From NCBI GenBank assembly GCA_012064415.1, contig SSNU01000096.1, positions 535,439 to 599,438 of the forward strand: a stretch of DNA of 64,000 nt. The letters run 5' to 3'. Each line of letters opens with the position of its first letter. Positions within the stretch are counted from its first letter, which is position 1. Below the pieces are notes generated by a model. That model worked only from the letters and a program-made list of their open reading frames with translations, searched no databases and was not told where the DNA came from. Source of the stretch: Gyrodactylus bullatarudis (Eukaryota > Platyhelminthes > Monogenea > Gyrodactylidea > Gyrodactylidae). Below are positions 21,701-30,573 of this stretch, piece by piece. The position numbers were made by a program, and so were the translations under genes.

Positions 21701-24700
21701 ATGGACCCCTCTTCCGGGACGAGGGTTAAAAAATTTTCTCAAAAAAATTCAATCCGTTCAATCTCGAAAATGCACCAAATTTCCTTGGGAAAGTTTTAAG
21801 CTTCCCTTTTTTAAATACATGTATGGAGTCATTCCCACATCAAAAAGAGCTTATTCGACAATACTTCAGAGTATAAAATTTTTTTTGACATTTTCTCAAA
21901 ATTTTTGGATTTCCTGAGTGAAATATTTTTCGAAATTGCGTTCGAAGTTAACACTCTGCTTTTTAATTATCTGCTCTTCTAATTTCCTCAAAGTCAATAG
22001 AATAGTTCATAGGGAACTAGTGTATCATAAGCGAAATTTGCTCTAGGCTTATTTTATTATTTCTCAAGATAATATCTAGACAAAAATTGCGCCTTTATTT
22101 AAGTAAAATTTTTTTAATATTCTGATTAATGTCTATAGAAAAAAGCCTTTCTAAAAGATTTATCTAAACCCGTCGAGAAATGTTAAAATCAAATGAGACG
22201 AGGGAGTCGTAAGGCTATCTGAGAGTCCTTAATAAGGCTGACACTCTGGTAAATGTTCTCACTTGAACATTTATTAATAATTTTTTAAATATAGAATGTT
22301 ACCTTAAAATAAAATTTATTAAAAGATTGGGAAGAGACCATGAAAGTCTATAAGTATTTTGTTTTTGATAAGCTTGTCGTACCACTGAAGAAGTCGTGTT
22401 AAGACAATCACCGTCGAAACGTTTCGAAGACCATGACTGAGAATGCTAATATTAATAAATTCTATCATAAAACTAATTTTAGATCATTTTTCACTGAACC
22501 AGAATGTCACCTTTTTCTATAAATCCATGAGTTTTTATTAGGTTCTATGATAAGTAATGGGACTCCACCTTTAACTAAAATGAACTTTTAAATATTTGGT
22601 ACTAATAGAGAGATCATTCTTTTTAAATATTTCTAGAATAGAAAATGAAAATTCTTCTTATTGGTTCAAATAGTTTGAATCATAGGTGATGAAATATTTT
22701 TGCCAGATATTTGTTTTGCTTGGGAACTGGGTCATCACTGATGACTAGGGCACCAAATTTGCTACTTTTTGGAACTTGATTTGCTACTTATGCTACTCGA
22801 TGCTACTTTTTATTGAAAATCAATCAATTTTTAATCGATAACACAAAGAAAACTATATTACTCGCCCTCTGATTGGTTAACGTCTACATAAATTTACTAT
22901 GAATTCATTCATCTATCCAGGACAACGCAAGAGCACACCTCGGAAAAGAGATTTTTTTCAAGAGAAGAACTTCGATGTCAAAGGTCAAAAAATTTTAATA
23001 AATCCATGAGGTAGAAAATGAATCACTTTCTCGGACTCATTTTTCTTAGGTTATTTTTAATAAAATCAAATCTTGTATTCAGTCCGATTACTTACTCCTA
23101 GAACAACCCAGTAAAAAATAGAATGGGAAATTTTCTTGCTAACAGAGATTGATTTCTCTATTCATTTAGTTTCACACTGGAAATAGGTTTAAAACACCTT
23201 GTTCAGAACTATCACATAGAATTTTTAAAATCATTTATGTATAAACATAAGAGTTAAGCTTTAAAAAATATAAGATGTTGTCTTAGCATCTGCCTAGCAA
23301 TTGCGTTTCTCTTATCACCTTTACAATCTGGAATTTGATACATTTTTTCAGGCAAACCAAATGTTTTATTTTTTATTAGTTTTAATTTATGGCTTAAGCA
23401 TATGAATTCCTATTACATTATCGAACTAATAATGATGAGTCACCAATCGTATTAATTAATTTGAAAATACACTAACGATATTTAATATGAAGATGAGAAA
23501 CGTTGAAAAAGTGGAAATTTTCGAAATTCAAATTACGGCATAATTTTGGCCAGATTCAATCTTTTATTCTATCAACTCATTGAATCGTTTGATCATAGTA
23601 TTCAAAAAATAATATTTTTCTTGACTTTCTAGAGAAAAATAAAATTGGTTGATACGAAGTTGGGAATCTATGATATTTACAGAAATCTCGATTTTTTCAT
23701 CCAGAATTCAAATTTGTTCGCACAAAAGAAGGTCGTCAAGGGTGCAATTGAATATATTTTCCACGATGAAACAAGAATAATGAAGTATGGCCAAAAAAAA
23801 CAAGTCAGTTCTCTTGTTGTCTTCCCTTCATGACAGAGTTGATGATACAGGATCAAAGCCTGAAATAATCGAGTATTATAATTCTACCAAAGGTGGCGTT
23901 GATATGCTTGATCAACTCGTTAGAAATTACAGTTCCAAAAGATCCGTGCGCAGATGGCCTCTAGCGTTATTCTGGAACATACTCGATATAGCAGCATACA
24001 ACGCTTATGTACTTTATTGTATAAAATTTCCCAACTTTTTGAGCATCAATCCGAAAAGGGCAAGAAGAAAATATCTCAAGGAAATGATAAGAGAATTAAT
24101 GAAGCCAATAGAATTGAAAAGAGTTTTAGACCGAAGTCAAGTTGAAGAGCCTGCGAAAAAAATGTCAAAAATTTCCAAAACAGGTTCTAGGTGCCACATA
24201 TGCCCAAGAAACAAAGATAGAAAAGGCTATAGAAGTTGTAACAAGTGTGAAAAGTATCCTTGCAAAGATCATTCTTCTGAAATTTGTCAATAAACTTTCG
24301 TTTTATCATTAATTTTAGTTAGATAATTATTGGGGTGGTATATCACCCAATTTGTCATATAAGGATTTTTTTCGATTTCCAGTTAAAGAGTTAAAGATTT
24401 TTTGGAATCCTACCGATTGAAGAAAAAAAAATTATTTTTATGAAAAATATGGTCAGTTTTCAAATTCCCATTTGGCGCCAAAACCCCATTTTTCGAACTT
24501 AGAGCTAAAATTATTTATTGATTTGAAATTAGGACGCTGATCGAAAGAGTTTTTTCAGGATCAAGATGAATTATCGATATTTCATGGATTTTCAAATAGT
24601 GAAAATGATCAAAACATCAAAATTCCGCTCCCAAACGATAATGAGATTATGCATAAGATCAGAATCAGTTGAATTGATTTTATTGTCTAATCTTTATTCT

Positions 24701-27700
24701 GAAAAAACTCTTTCGGTCGGCCTCCCACTTTCAAATCAATAAAAATTTTCAGCTCAAAGTTCGAAAAAATGGGATTTTGTGCGCCAAATGGGAATTTGAA
24801 AAATGACCATATTTTTCATAAAAATAATTTTTTTTCTTCAAATGGTAGGATTCCAAAAAATCTTTAACAGATTTGAATTCTTGATGAAAAAATCGAGATT
24901 TTTGTAAATATCATAGATTCCCAACTTCATATCAATTAGCTTTAGTTAATTCATGTCATCAATCTTTATATAAATTTGACCAAGTGATTTGTTTTCTCGA
25001 TATCATTAAAGAATTAGATCCTAACTAAACTGTGTTGATTTAAGCTTTCGAAAAGTGCGTGAAAAAGCCATGATTAATATTAGTAATTAGTGTAAAGCTT
25101 CTATCAGATAACTCGGTTAAATCTTTCCAGCCAATGAAAAGAGAACTAAGCAGTAGAAAGTCAACAGAAATTCAAAATCCTCCGAAACGTAAAAGTATTT
25201 GCAAATCAAAATCAAATGTTCATTATCAAACTGAAAATGACCGCGTTCCCCATGAGATGTCATACTCAGTATGTCTTTTGAGAGTAAGTTGGCTGTTTTG
25301 ATTGATTAAAAAAGAGTCATTTGCATTTTCATCTGAAATAGGGCCGTTCCGGCTTTGGATTTGCCATCATGGAAGGATCTTTTACTGATGAACCTGGCAT
25401 ATACATAAAACAAATTGTCCCAGAGGGATCAGCTGCTCATGTAGGTTTGGAGAAACAAAATTTATTGTTTAATCAACACTATTATTATTTAGGAGGGAAC
25501 TTTACGACCAGGAGACAAAATCCTACGTGTAAACCGTCATGATGCTGAAAATGCCAATTACGAAACTGTGCTAGGATGGATAAAGTCTTCGAAATTCGAG
25601 GTAATAATCACAATTTTTAATGGCTCATTTGAGAATTAGAGATTCTTAAATATTTAAAGGCAACGCTTCTAACCACTAGGCCAGAACCCCCGTACGCCTC
25701 CTATTACTCAACACTCCAATAGTATTGACACCACCTACACAGTGGTTGTTTTTGAATAAGCACTATATAGAAATTACAGTGTTTTCAGACATTATTACTA
25801 TATCCATGTGAATCTATCTTGAATCTTGGCTATGGTGTACGGACGAGTCCTAATAAAGACGAAACGCGTCTACATCTGCCACCGTGATTTGAATTTAACT
25901 CTCTTATGGAATTTACACTTGCATATCCGAATTCTACCATCTAGGTGTGAGAAGACAATCTCCATCAAGTTAGATTCACAAGGATATAGTAATAACCAGT
26001 GACCACACTTTGCTAGTAGGTTTAATGTCTAAAAAACACTGTAATTCACCCAATTAACTTTGGAGCATTTTTACTGCTTGAATACGAATAAGTTAGGTTG
26101 AGCCGGTATAGTAATTTAAATGTATTTTCTTTGATCAATTAGCTGCGTCTACTTGTCAGCAGATGGCAATTTCACAAGGAGAACTTTCTCCAGGATCTTC
26201 AGGGTTCTTTAACACTCCGAAAAAAACGAATGTCAGCTCCGACATTGTTCCAGAAACTTCAGACATCCATTCAGAATACTGATTATGGATCGGAAAAGTG
26301 TAAACGAAAAACCCAACAAGAGAATGAAAGTTCAATTTCGCCCAATGAATCAAGTACCTTTTAATATTTCATTCATATTCAAATATCATTTATTGATTAG
26401 TAGTAAAAATATCTTTCTCTAAAACATTATTATTATTTTATAATATGACCACTTCCTAGTATTGATACAAATAATTAAATTTTAATAATAAGGATGAATT
26501 TTTGTTCTCAGAGGTTATTTCTTATTTTTAAGGTCAACAAAGTAATACACTGCTTAGTGTACCCAAGCTGTTTTTTGCCCAATTCCGAAGGGCCAGCTCC
26601 CCTGATTTCAACAATGTCCCAGTTTTCAAGAAGATGGACAGCAAAACCATCTGCAGCACCGGGTGTTCTTGTCAAGATGATTTGATGATGTCACGGACAA
26701 AGTCAAATCAAGATACAGATTCAATGTTGACACATTCAATATTGCCTGAAGAGGTCACAGAAATTCAAATTCCCATTCTTGCCGACGAAACGTTAGGTGC
26801 AACATTTATCAACTGTCATGATGGAACAACAGTGAGTGTTTAAACATTTTTTCAATGTGCCAAAATCTAAATTAATGATTTCGTTAAAAAGAATAAATTA
26901 ATAGTGGATGAAATCTTTGAGCGAGGACTCCTTTACGAGGATGGAAGAATTTGCAGTGGTGACATAATTCTCGGAATCAATGGAGCTGATTTGAATGGCC
27001 TAAGTGAGGACGAGAGCCAAACCATTATCCTTCAAAGTTTATTAAATTCAACGAACAATCAAACAAATAAGAAATCTTCTCTAATACTTACAGTTTACAG
27101 AAGTAAAAACGCCTTCAAGCCCTACGATAAGGAGTTCAACTTTGATATTATCAAGAAGCCAGGTAAAATACTGGGTCTTGAGTTGGGGACACCTAAATAT
27201 CGTCTATTCGACCAGGAGACTGGCACTATGCAGCATATCTATGGAGAAGTTGAAATTTGTAACATTGTAAGTAATAATGAAAGTCTGAGATTATCGTAAA
27301 ACGTTTTCATGAATTTCATCATGAATTTTGTGACAAAAAATCTAAAAGCATATCTGAGCAAGTTAGGAATAAAGCCCAAATTCTGATTCGACGTTTCTTA
27401 AATAGTATTGAGCTAATTTTTTCGCTTTTCTAGTTTTTGGTCCCAACTTGAAGAGAATTTTCTTCTGATTCGACCCAAATTCATTCATTATTGAGAATAA
27501 ACTTCGAACTTTTGATGGAAAAATTAATGCAAACTTCAAGCCAAGTCTACAGAAGAATGTTTCAGTCACAGAAATTCATTTAGAATTGGAGAAATTTTTC
27601 CAAGGCTCAATCCTTTCGATCGTAGGTTCTTATGTTAAGAAATGAAATATTGTCTAAATTACCGAACTGAACCCTTGAATGTCAAAAAACGCATATCTCG

Positions 27701-30335
27701 GGTTATTTTTAACCCTACATAGGATTAATTAAACAAATATACTTATTTAATGAAACTTAATATATTTTTAGAGGCAAGTATTACAAATGATTGTGTATAT
27801 GTTACCGTGAATCGTGTGAAAGCAGGGATTCGTACGAGTCACTGGATCACTAGTGAATCGTGTGAAAGGTTCTTACGATTCACTAGTAATTCGTATGAAT
27901 TACTAAATTGAGCAGGGATTCGTACGAATCACAAGTGAATCGTGGAAATTTTAAATTCCTTCTCTAAATAAATTTTATTTTTTTATTTTCGTGGTGATGA
28001 AATCAAGTATAATTGTAATATAAAATAAATTATTTATTTGTGCATGATAAACTACTCTGGTATAATCATAACTTATATGGAGTGATCTTGAAAGTTGATT
28101 ATAACAATCTATATCAGGTTGGAACAACATCCGGAATCATTGAAAGTCTATTTTCAGCAAATCAGCTATCTCCTTTGGCCGAGAAATTTATTGATATTGA
28201 AGAAGTTCCTAATGAAAGCTACTCTGTGAAAAAATTTTTGAGTATGGCATCCTCTGTTAATGGACAAGGTTTTTTACACTGCAGCTTTAAAACAAAATGC
28301 TCAACAAGTCGTTGCAAGTGTCGCAAGAATAATTTATTGTTTAACTCCAGATGCCACAGTAGTTTATCATGCACAAAAAAATAATTTATTTTATATTACA
28401 ATTATACTTAATTTCTTCACCACGAAAATAAAAAAATAAAAATTATTTAGAGAAGGAATTTAAAATTTCCACGATTCACTAGTGATTCGTAAGAACTTTT
28501 CACACGATTCACTAGTGATCCAGTGATTCGTACGAATCCCTGCTTTCACACGATTCACAGTAAAATAAAGCTAGTTAATATGAAGATGGGAATTTATGAT
28601 TTTTACAAAATTTTTTCATCAAGAAATCGAATTTGATCAAGAATTTTTGGAATCTGGATCACGAGGCCCTCTTTCACGATACGGAGAAGAAAAAATTTAG
28701 AAAAAATCAATTTCAGTAGCACCAAATTCCCATTTTTTTGAACTTTGAGTTGAAATTTTTTGTTAATTTCAATGTGAGAGAGTGATCAGAAGTTGATTTT
28801 TAGGATCACAATAAACCAAAATAAACTGATGATCATAATAAAATTTTTTTCTGGGATCTTGAAATATCAAATTTCATCGACTTTTACTAGGGAATATGAT
28901 GAGAAAATCAAAATTCGATTTTAACACGATTATGCGGTGATTCTTAAAACCAGATTCAGCATATTTGATTTCTTTGTCTTATTGTGATCCTAAAAATCAA
29001 CTTTTGATCACTCTCTCACATTGAAATTAACAAAAATTTTCAACTCAAAGTTCAAAAAAAGGGAATTTGGTGCTACTTCAAGATTTCAAATTTTTATTTT
29101 TTCCGTATTTTCCTTTGAAATTGATTTTTTCTAAATTTTTTCTTCTCCGTATCGTGAAAGAGGGCCTCGTGATCCAGATTCCAAAAATTCTCGATCAAAT
29201 TCGATTTCTTGATGAAAAAATTAAGAATTTTGTAAAAATCATAAATTCCCATCTTCATATTAACTAGGTGTATATGTTACCGTTAATCTTGTTACTCTTC
29301 ATAGTCTTAAGACTACCTGATAGTCTTAAGACTAACGGAATGGCTTTTTAAACTTGTTACTCGGTAACAAGATTAACTGAAATCTTTGATAGTCTTAAGA
29401 CTACCTGATAGTCTTGACGGCATAGCTATCAGGTAGTCTTAAGACTATCAAGAGTAACAAGATTAACGGTAACATATATATACACTATATATTCTTCTTT
29501 GCATGGGCAGTATGAGTATCTTTGGTCTTTTTGGAGTCGATGCTGACACTAGCTATTCATACTCTCTCTTACGAGGAATTCTTTTTAAGAGATTGGTTCA
29601 AAAGTAGAAAAAAGTATTTATTGTATAAATTATTCCGAATCGAAAGATTTTAACAATCAGATTCAAGGACTAGCTTAGGTATCTGTCAATTAAAGGTTGG
29701 CCACTTATCTTTTTACGTTTTCTACCTTTTTTCTTTATTGCAGGAGTGGAATTGTTAGAAATTTTTGATTCGCTCATGGTTTTAATTACTAATTGAAAGT
29801 TAATGACTTTCGTTGACTTCTCTGAGCTTACACTTTTGCTCTCATTAGTAAAAGTTGCTGGGTAAGAAGACCAGAGTTGATTTGATTGACACGCAGATTC
29901 AACTACTTGCTCTTTTTGTTCACTAATATTATCAATCTCACTTGTTTTTGCTTTCTGAGTTGAGCTAGCAACAGGGCCATCTTTAAGCAATCTAGCCATT
30001 TTTTCCAATTTTCAGAATATCAATTTCTGATGAATCACGAGTCATAAAGTAGGGCATATTTTAAGCGTTCATGATTTGTAATATGACATGATATAACTTT
30101 GGACCCTGGTGTCGTATCAAATTTTTTCTTTGAGTTTTGATAGTTTTAATATCTGTAGGTTCATAGACTAAAATATAACTTTTATGACTTGATTTATTAT
30201 TATTTATTCAAGCTCAAGAATTTTTTATCGAGTGAACTTTTCAATGGAAATTTTGAGATTGGAGACAAGATCCTTGAGATTGACGGCTGTGATGTCAGAG
30301 GGTTCACGCAGGAGGAAATTGCATATTTTTTCTAC
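18550..30335 (+). CDS. multi-PDZ scaffold protein (INAD/PATJ/MPDZ-like), 3' part of gene
   Basis: Nine exons fit together in phase: 18550-18704, 20735-20903, 25108-25283, 25342-25440, 25493-25600, 26143-26353, 26533-26831, 26892-27266, 30213-30335. They encode at least four PDZ domains joined by Ser/Lys-rich linkers. PDZ-1 has the block typical of the MPDZ/PATJ/INAD family (LAGNK...MSIFV.GI.P...A..DGR...GD.ILEVNG...GRSHLNA). Proteins of this family tether receptors, channels or polarity proteins at membranes by binding C-terminal peptides. The 5' end is not in the recognised exons, and exon 2's donor has two candidates (20904 or 20910, same phase). The last domain needs at least one more exon; a candidate lies at 30758. 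Some introns are 52-60 nt, others 2-4 kb and full of transposons. Exact orthology is not resolved. Confidence 0.8.
18705..20734 (+). other. intron of PDZ gene, with foldback arm
   Basis: A 2.0-kb intron from GTGATT to CTAG. At 20147-20420 it carries one arm of the foldback family (GCTAGTTGACATGAAGAT...). Nothing else recognisable. Confidence 0.5.
20735..20903 (+). CDS. PDZ gene exon: second half of PDZ-1
   Basis: Phase 0 acceptor CTAG, then VNGHVLHGRSHLNAGPIIRN and LKLVILRNDDYKMEMA. It contains helix alpha-2 (GRSHLNA, typical of this PDZ class, with His at the ligand-contact position) and strand beta-6. It ends in phase 1 at 20903 (GTGTTA) or 20909 (GTTCCT). Confidence 0.82.
21180..21727 (-). 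mobile_element. piggyBac-like element, 5' end fragment
   Basis: On the minus strand the element starts with TTAA (21724-21727) followed by CCCTCGTCCCGG, the classic TTAA+CCC end of piggyBac elements, then GGGGTCCATACGGAACCCA. A second copy of this subterminal motif (GGGGTCCGTACGGAACCC) lies at about 21492-21512. Downstream an acidic frame reads EDEYSDIETLISPENLGSES then SDSEEEDYTEYPSD with a stop near 21333, like the acidic N-termini of piggyBac transposases. The catalytic part and other end are missing. It sits in a PDZ-gene intron. Confidence 0.68.
22160..22260 (+). other. degenerate tRNA-like/hammerhead-like SINE candidate
   Basis: GTAAGGC, then CTGAGAGTCC-TTAATAAGG-CTGACAC, then AAATGTTCTCACTTG aligns with the candidate at 47.28-47.4 kb (GTAAGGC, CTGACGATCC, CTAATGAGGGTGAAAC, TAAGTTCTCGCTTG). 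The upstream B-box-like part is decayed (GTTAAAATC at about 22174). Confidence 0.4.
22385..22426 (+). other. hammerhead-like motif of unknown element
   Basis: CTGAAGA (22385-22391), a GTC...GAC hairpin, then CGAAACGTTTCG. The catalytic-core halves are in order, but about 10 extra bases sit between stem II and GAAA, so an active fold is not predicted. Similar CTGAAGAAG...CGAAACG strings occur at ends of animal retroelements, so this may be a retroelement tail. Confidence 0.3.
23642..24950. mobile_element. piggyBac-derived element with long inverted-repeat ends
   Basis: The left end (TTGATACGAAGTTGGGAATC, about 23650) is the reverse complement of the right end (about 24915-24945), and these ends belong to the same foldback family scattered through the window. 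Inside are a transposase fragment (23727-24293) and a second palindrome at about 24395-24880. It is the only family member here with coding sequence and may represent the source of the non-coding copies. Confidence 0.7.
23727..24293 (+). pseudogene. piggyBac-like transposase, C-terminal fragment
   Basis: The frame reads VVKGAIEYIFHDETRIMKY, then (after a one-base frameshift near 23785) KKNKSVLLLSSLHD, YNSTKGGVDMLDQ, RRWPLALFWNILDIAAYNAY, and ends in a Cys/His cluster (CHICPRNKD...CNKCEKYPCKDH). The last Asp of the DDD/DDE-type catalytic set falls in GGVDMLDQ, followed by the C-terminal RING/PHD-like zinc-binding domain of piggyBac transposases. The first half of the protein is missing. It lies within an intron of the PDZ gene on the same strand. 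Confidence 0.85.
25108..25283 (+). CDS. PDZ gene exon: linker and start of PDZ-2
   Basis: From an acceptor at 25106-25107 (phase 1, matching exon 2's end) the frame gives a basic linker (MKRELSSRKSTEIQNPPKRK) and then EMSYSVCLLR, beta-1 of PDZ-2. It ends phase 0 at GTAAGT. An alternative acceptor at 25129-25130 would break the phase with exon 2, so the earlier one is preferred. Confidence 0.65.
25342..25440 (+). CDS. PDZ gene exon: PDZ-2 core
   Basis: A 58-nt intron (25284-25341) precedes GRSGFGFAIMEGSFTDEPGI and YIKQIVPEGSAAH: the GFGF binding loop and beta-2/beta-3. Phase 0 at both ends. Donor GTAGGT. Confidence 0.9.
25493..25600 (+). CDS. PDZ gene exon: PDZ-2 C-terminal half
   Basis: Follows a 52-nt intron (25441-25492). 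Encodes EGTLRPGDKILRVNRHDAEN then YETVLGWIKSSKFE: the G.L..GD.IL.VN motif and helix alpha-2. Phase 0 donor GTAATA. Confidence 0.9.
25673..25683 (-). other. tRNA-like A-box (possible SINE relic)
   Basis: On the minus strand TGGCCTAGTGG, followed by TTAGAAGCGTTGCC, matches the pol III A-box consensus and the D-arm style of tRNA genes. No B-box follows within 60 nt and no cloverleaf can be drawn, so this is at most a tRNA-derived relic inside the intron 25601-26142. Confidence 0.35.
25776..26047. mobile_element. inverted-repeat cassette carrying a hammerhead-like ribozyme
   Basis: GAATTACAGTGTTTT-like ends face each other: the left arm (about 25776-25825) and right arm (about 25968-26047) are reverse complements, except that the left lacks about 27 bases in the middle. 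A solo copy of the right arm lies at about 17880-17940. Between the arms is the hammerhead-like sequence at 25834-25876. The cassette occupies a PDZ-gene intron. Confidence 0.55.
25834..25876 (+). ncRNA. hammerhead-ribozyme-like sequence (type I, tiny stem III)
   Basis: Stem I is GGTGTA (25834-25839) paired with TACATC (25871-25876), six pairs with one wobble. The core is CGGACGA (25840-25846; consensus CUGANGA, so position 4 is G instead of U). Stem II is GTC/GAC (25847-25849 with 25858-25860) around CTAATAAA. GAAA follows (25861-25864), then a two-pair stem III (AC with GT around GC) and the cleavage triplet GTC (25868-25870). Very short stem III is typical of hammerheads in animal retroelements and retrozymes, which act as dimers. 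The U4 change probably lowers or abolishes activity. Confidence 0.7.
26143..26353 (+). CDS. PDZ gene exon: end of PDZ-2 and linker
   Basis: Acceptor TTAG (26141-26142), phase 0, gives LRLLVSRW (beta-6 of PDZ-2) and a basic, Ser/Gln-rich linker (LRKKRMSAPTLFQKL, then CKRKTQQENESSISPNESS). It ends in phase 1 at GTACCT. Confidence 0.78.
26533..26831 (+). CDS. PDZ gene exon: linker and start of PDZ-3
   Basis: Acceptor TTTTTAAG (26531-26532) starts the exon in phase 1, as exon 6 requires; the frame upstream has a stop, supporting the boundary. It encodes a linker (SNTLLSVPKLFFAQFRRASS) and PDZ-3 beta-1/beta-2 (VTEIQIPILADETLGATFIN then CHDGTT). The ligand loop reads TLGA, not the usual GLGF. Donor GTGAGT, phase 0. 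Confidence 0.8.
26892..27266 (+). CDS. PDZ gene exon: PDZ-3 body and start of PDZ-4
   Basis: A 60-nt intron (26832-26891) is inferred from phase. Encodes LIVDEIFERGLLYEDGRICS, GDIILGINGADL, LILTVYRS (end of PDZ-3), then EFNFDIIKKPGKILGLELGT (start of PDZ-4) and EVEICNI. Two PDZ domains are separated by only about 10 residues. Donor GTAAGT, phase 0. Confidence 0.85.
27793..28563 (+). mobile_element. Ginger/KRBA2-like element fragment with ~270-bp inverted repeats
   Basis: Long inverted repeats (about 27800-28065 and 28370-28560) are rich in GATTCACTAGTGAATC-type palindromes. They enclose a frame (28110-28384) whose end reads NGQGFLHC..KCSTSRCKC, then NSRCHSSLSCTKK. The C..C.CRK...CNSRCH..L.C pattern is known from C-termini of Ginger-type integrase transposons and the domesticated KRBA2 family (recalled, not searched). 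No integrase core is present. The left terminus GTGTATATGTTACCG has no intact partner because the right end abuts the next foldback element. Confidence 0.6.
28570..29267. mobile_element. foldback element, ~300-bp inverted repeats (copy 1)
   Basis: Starts GCTAGTTAATATGAAGATGG and ends with the reverse complement (CCATCTTCATATTAACTAG). Arms of about 300 bp remain highly similar. No coding capacity. Best-preserved family member with 50165-50894. Confidence 0.88.
29269..29485. mobile_element. palindrome-rich inverted-repeat element
   Basis: Ends GTGTATATGTTACCGTTAAT and its reverse complement; inside, TAGTCTTAAGACTA palindromes occur at least five times in both orders. The terminal GTGTATATGTTACCG equals the left end of the Ginger-like element at 27793, linking the two. 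Confidence 0.72.
29670..29999 (-). CDS. hypothetical small basic/Ser-rich protein (109 aa)
   Basis: One uninterrupted frame, antisense within the PDZ-gene intron. The ATG at 29999 has a good context (AAAAATGG). The sequence is polar and looks disordered (ASSTQKAKTSEIDNISEQKE), then a basic C-terminus GRKRKKISGQPLIDRYLS. QPLIDRYL loosely fits the PCNA-interacting motif (Q..I/L..aromatic), but the second aromatic is missing. It could be a small nuclear protein, one exon of a longer gene, or transposon debris. No family recognised. Confidence 0.35.
   Translation of the reverse strand: MARLLKDGPVASSTQKAKTSEIDNISEQKEQVVESACQSNQLWSSYPATFTNESKSVSSEKSTKVINFQLVIKTMSESKISNNSTPAIKKKGRKRKKISGQPLIDRYLS
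30213..30335 (+). CDS. PDZ gene exon: PDZ-4 second half
   Basis: Acceptor ATTCAAG, phase 0. Encodes LFNGNFEIGDKILEIDGCDV and RGFTQEEIAYFFY, the NG.L.IGD.IL.VDG..V.G.T.EE motif and start of helix alpha-2. Donor GTGAGT. Beta-6 must lie in a following exon. Confidence 0.85.
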
Positions 30336-30573
30336 GTGAGTTTATTCCGTTTATGCTCATATCATCATTATCATTATCGGAGTATTCTCTAGAATTGTGG
30401 AAATCGAGTCAATTTCAAAATTGGCAGGCTAACAAACCGCAAGAAGCGCATGGCCTTATGTAGCCCTTTAAACATGATTTAATTTATATTTATATTCTCT
30501 ATGTGCCAACAAATAATTTTAATAATAAATTCATTCCCTAAGACATGTATGTCTATTTTAATAACTACAGATG

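Larger units (their letters stand above)
27267..30212 (+). other. 2.9-kb transposon-filled intron of PDZ gene
   Basis: Phase 0 intron from GTAAGT to TTCAAG. It holds the Ginger-like element (27793-28563), a foldback element (28570-29267), a palindromic element (29269-29485) and an antisense open frame (29670-29999). Confidence 0.75.

Noticed and set aside
22735..22815. Short GCTACT-rich repeats
   Set aside because: Too few and irregular to be called a tandem array or CRISPR-like structure.
28016..28400. The 28040-28384 frame as an exon of the PDZ gene
   Set aside because: It lies inside long inverted repeats and its Cys pattern matches transposon C-termini, not PDZ; flanking PDZ exons join in phase without it.
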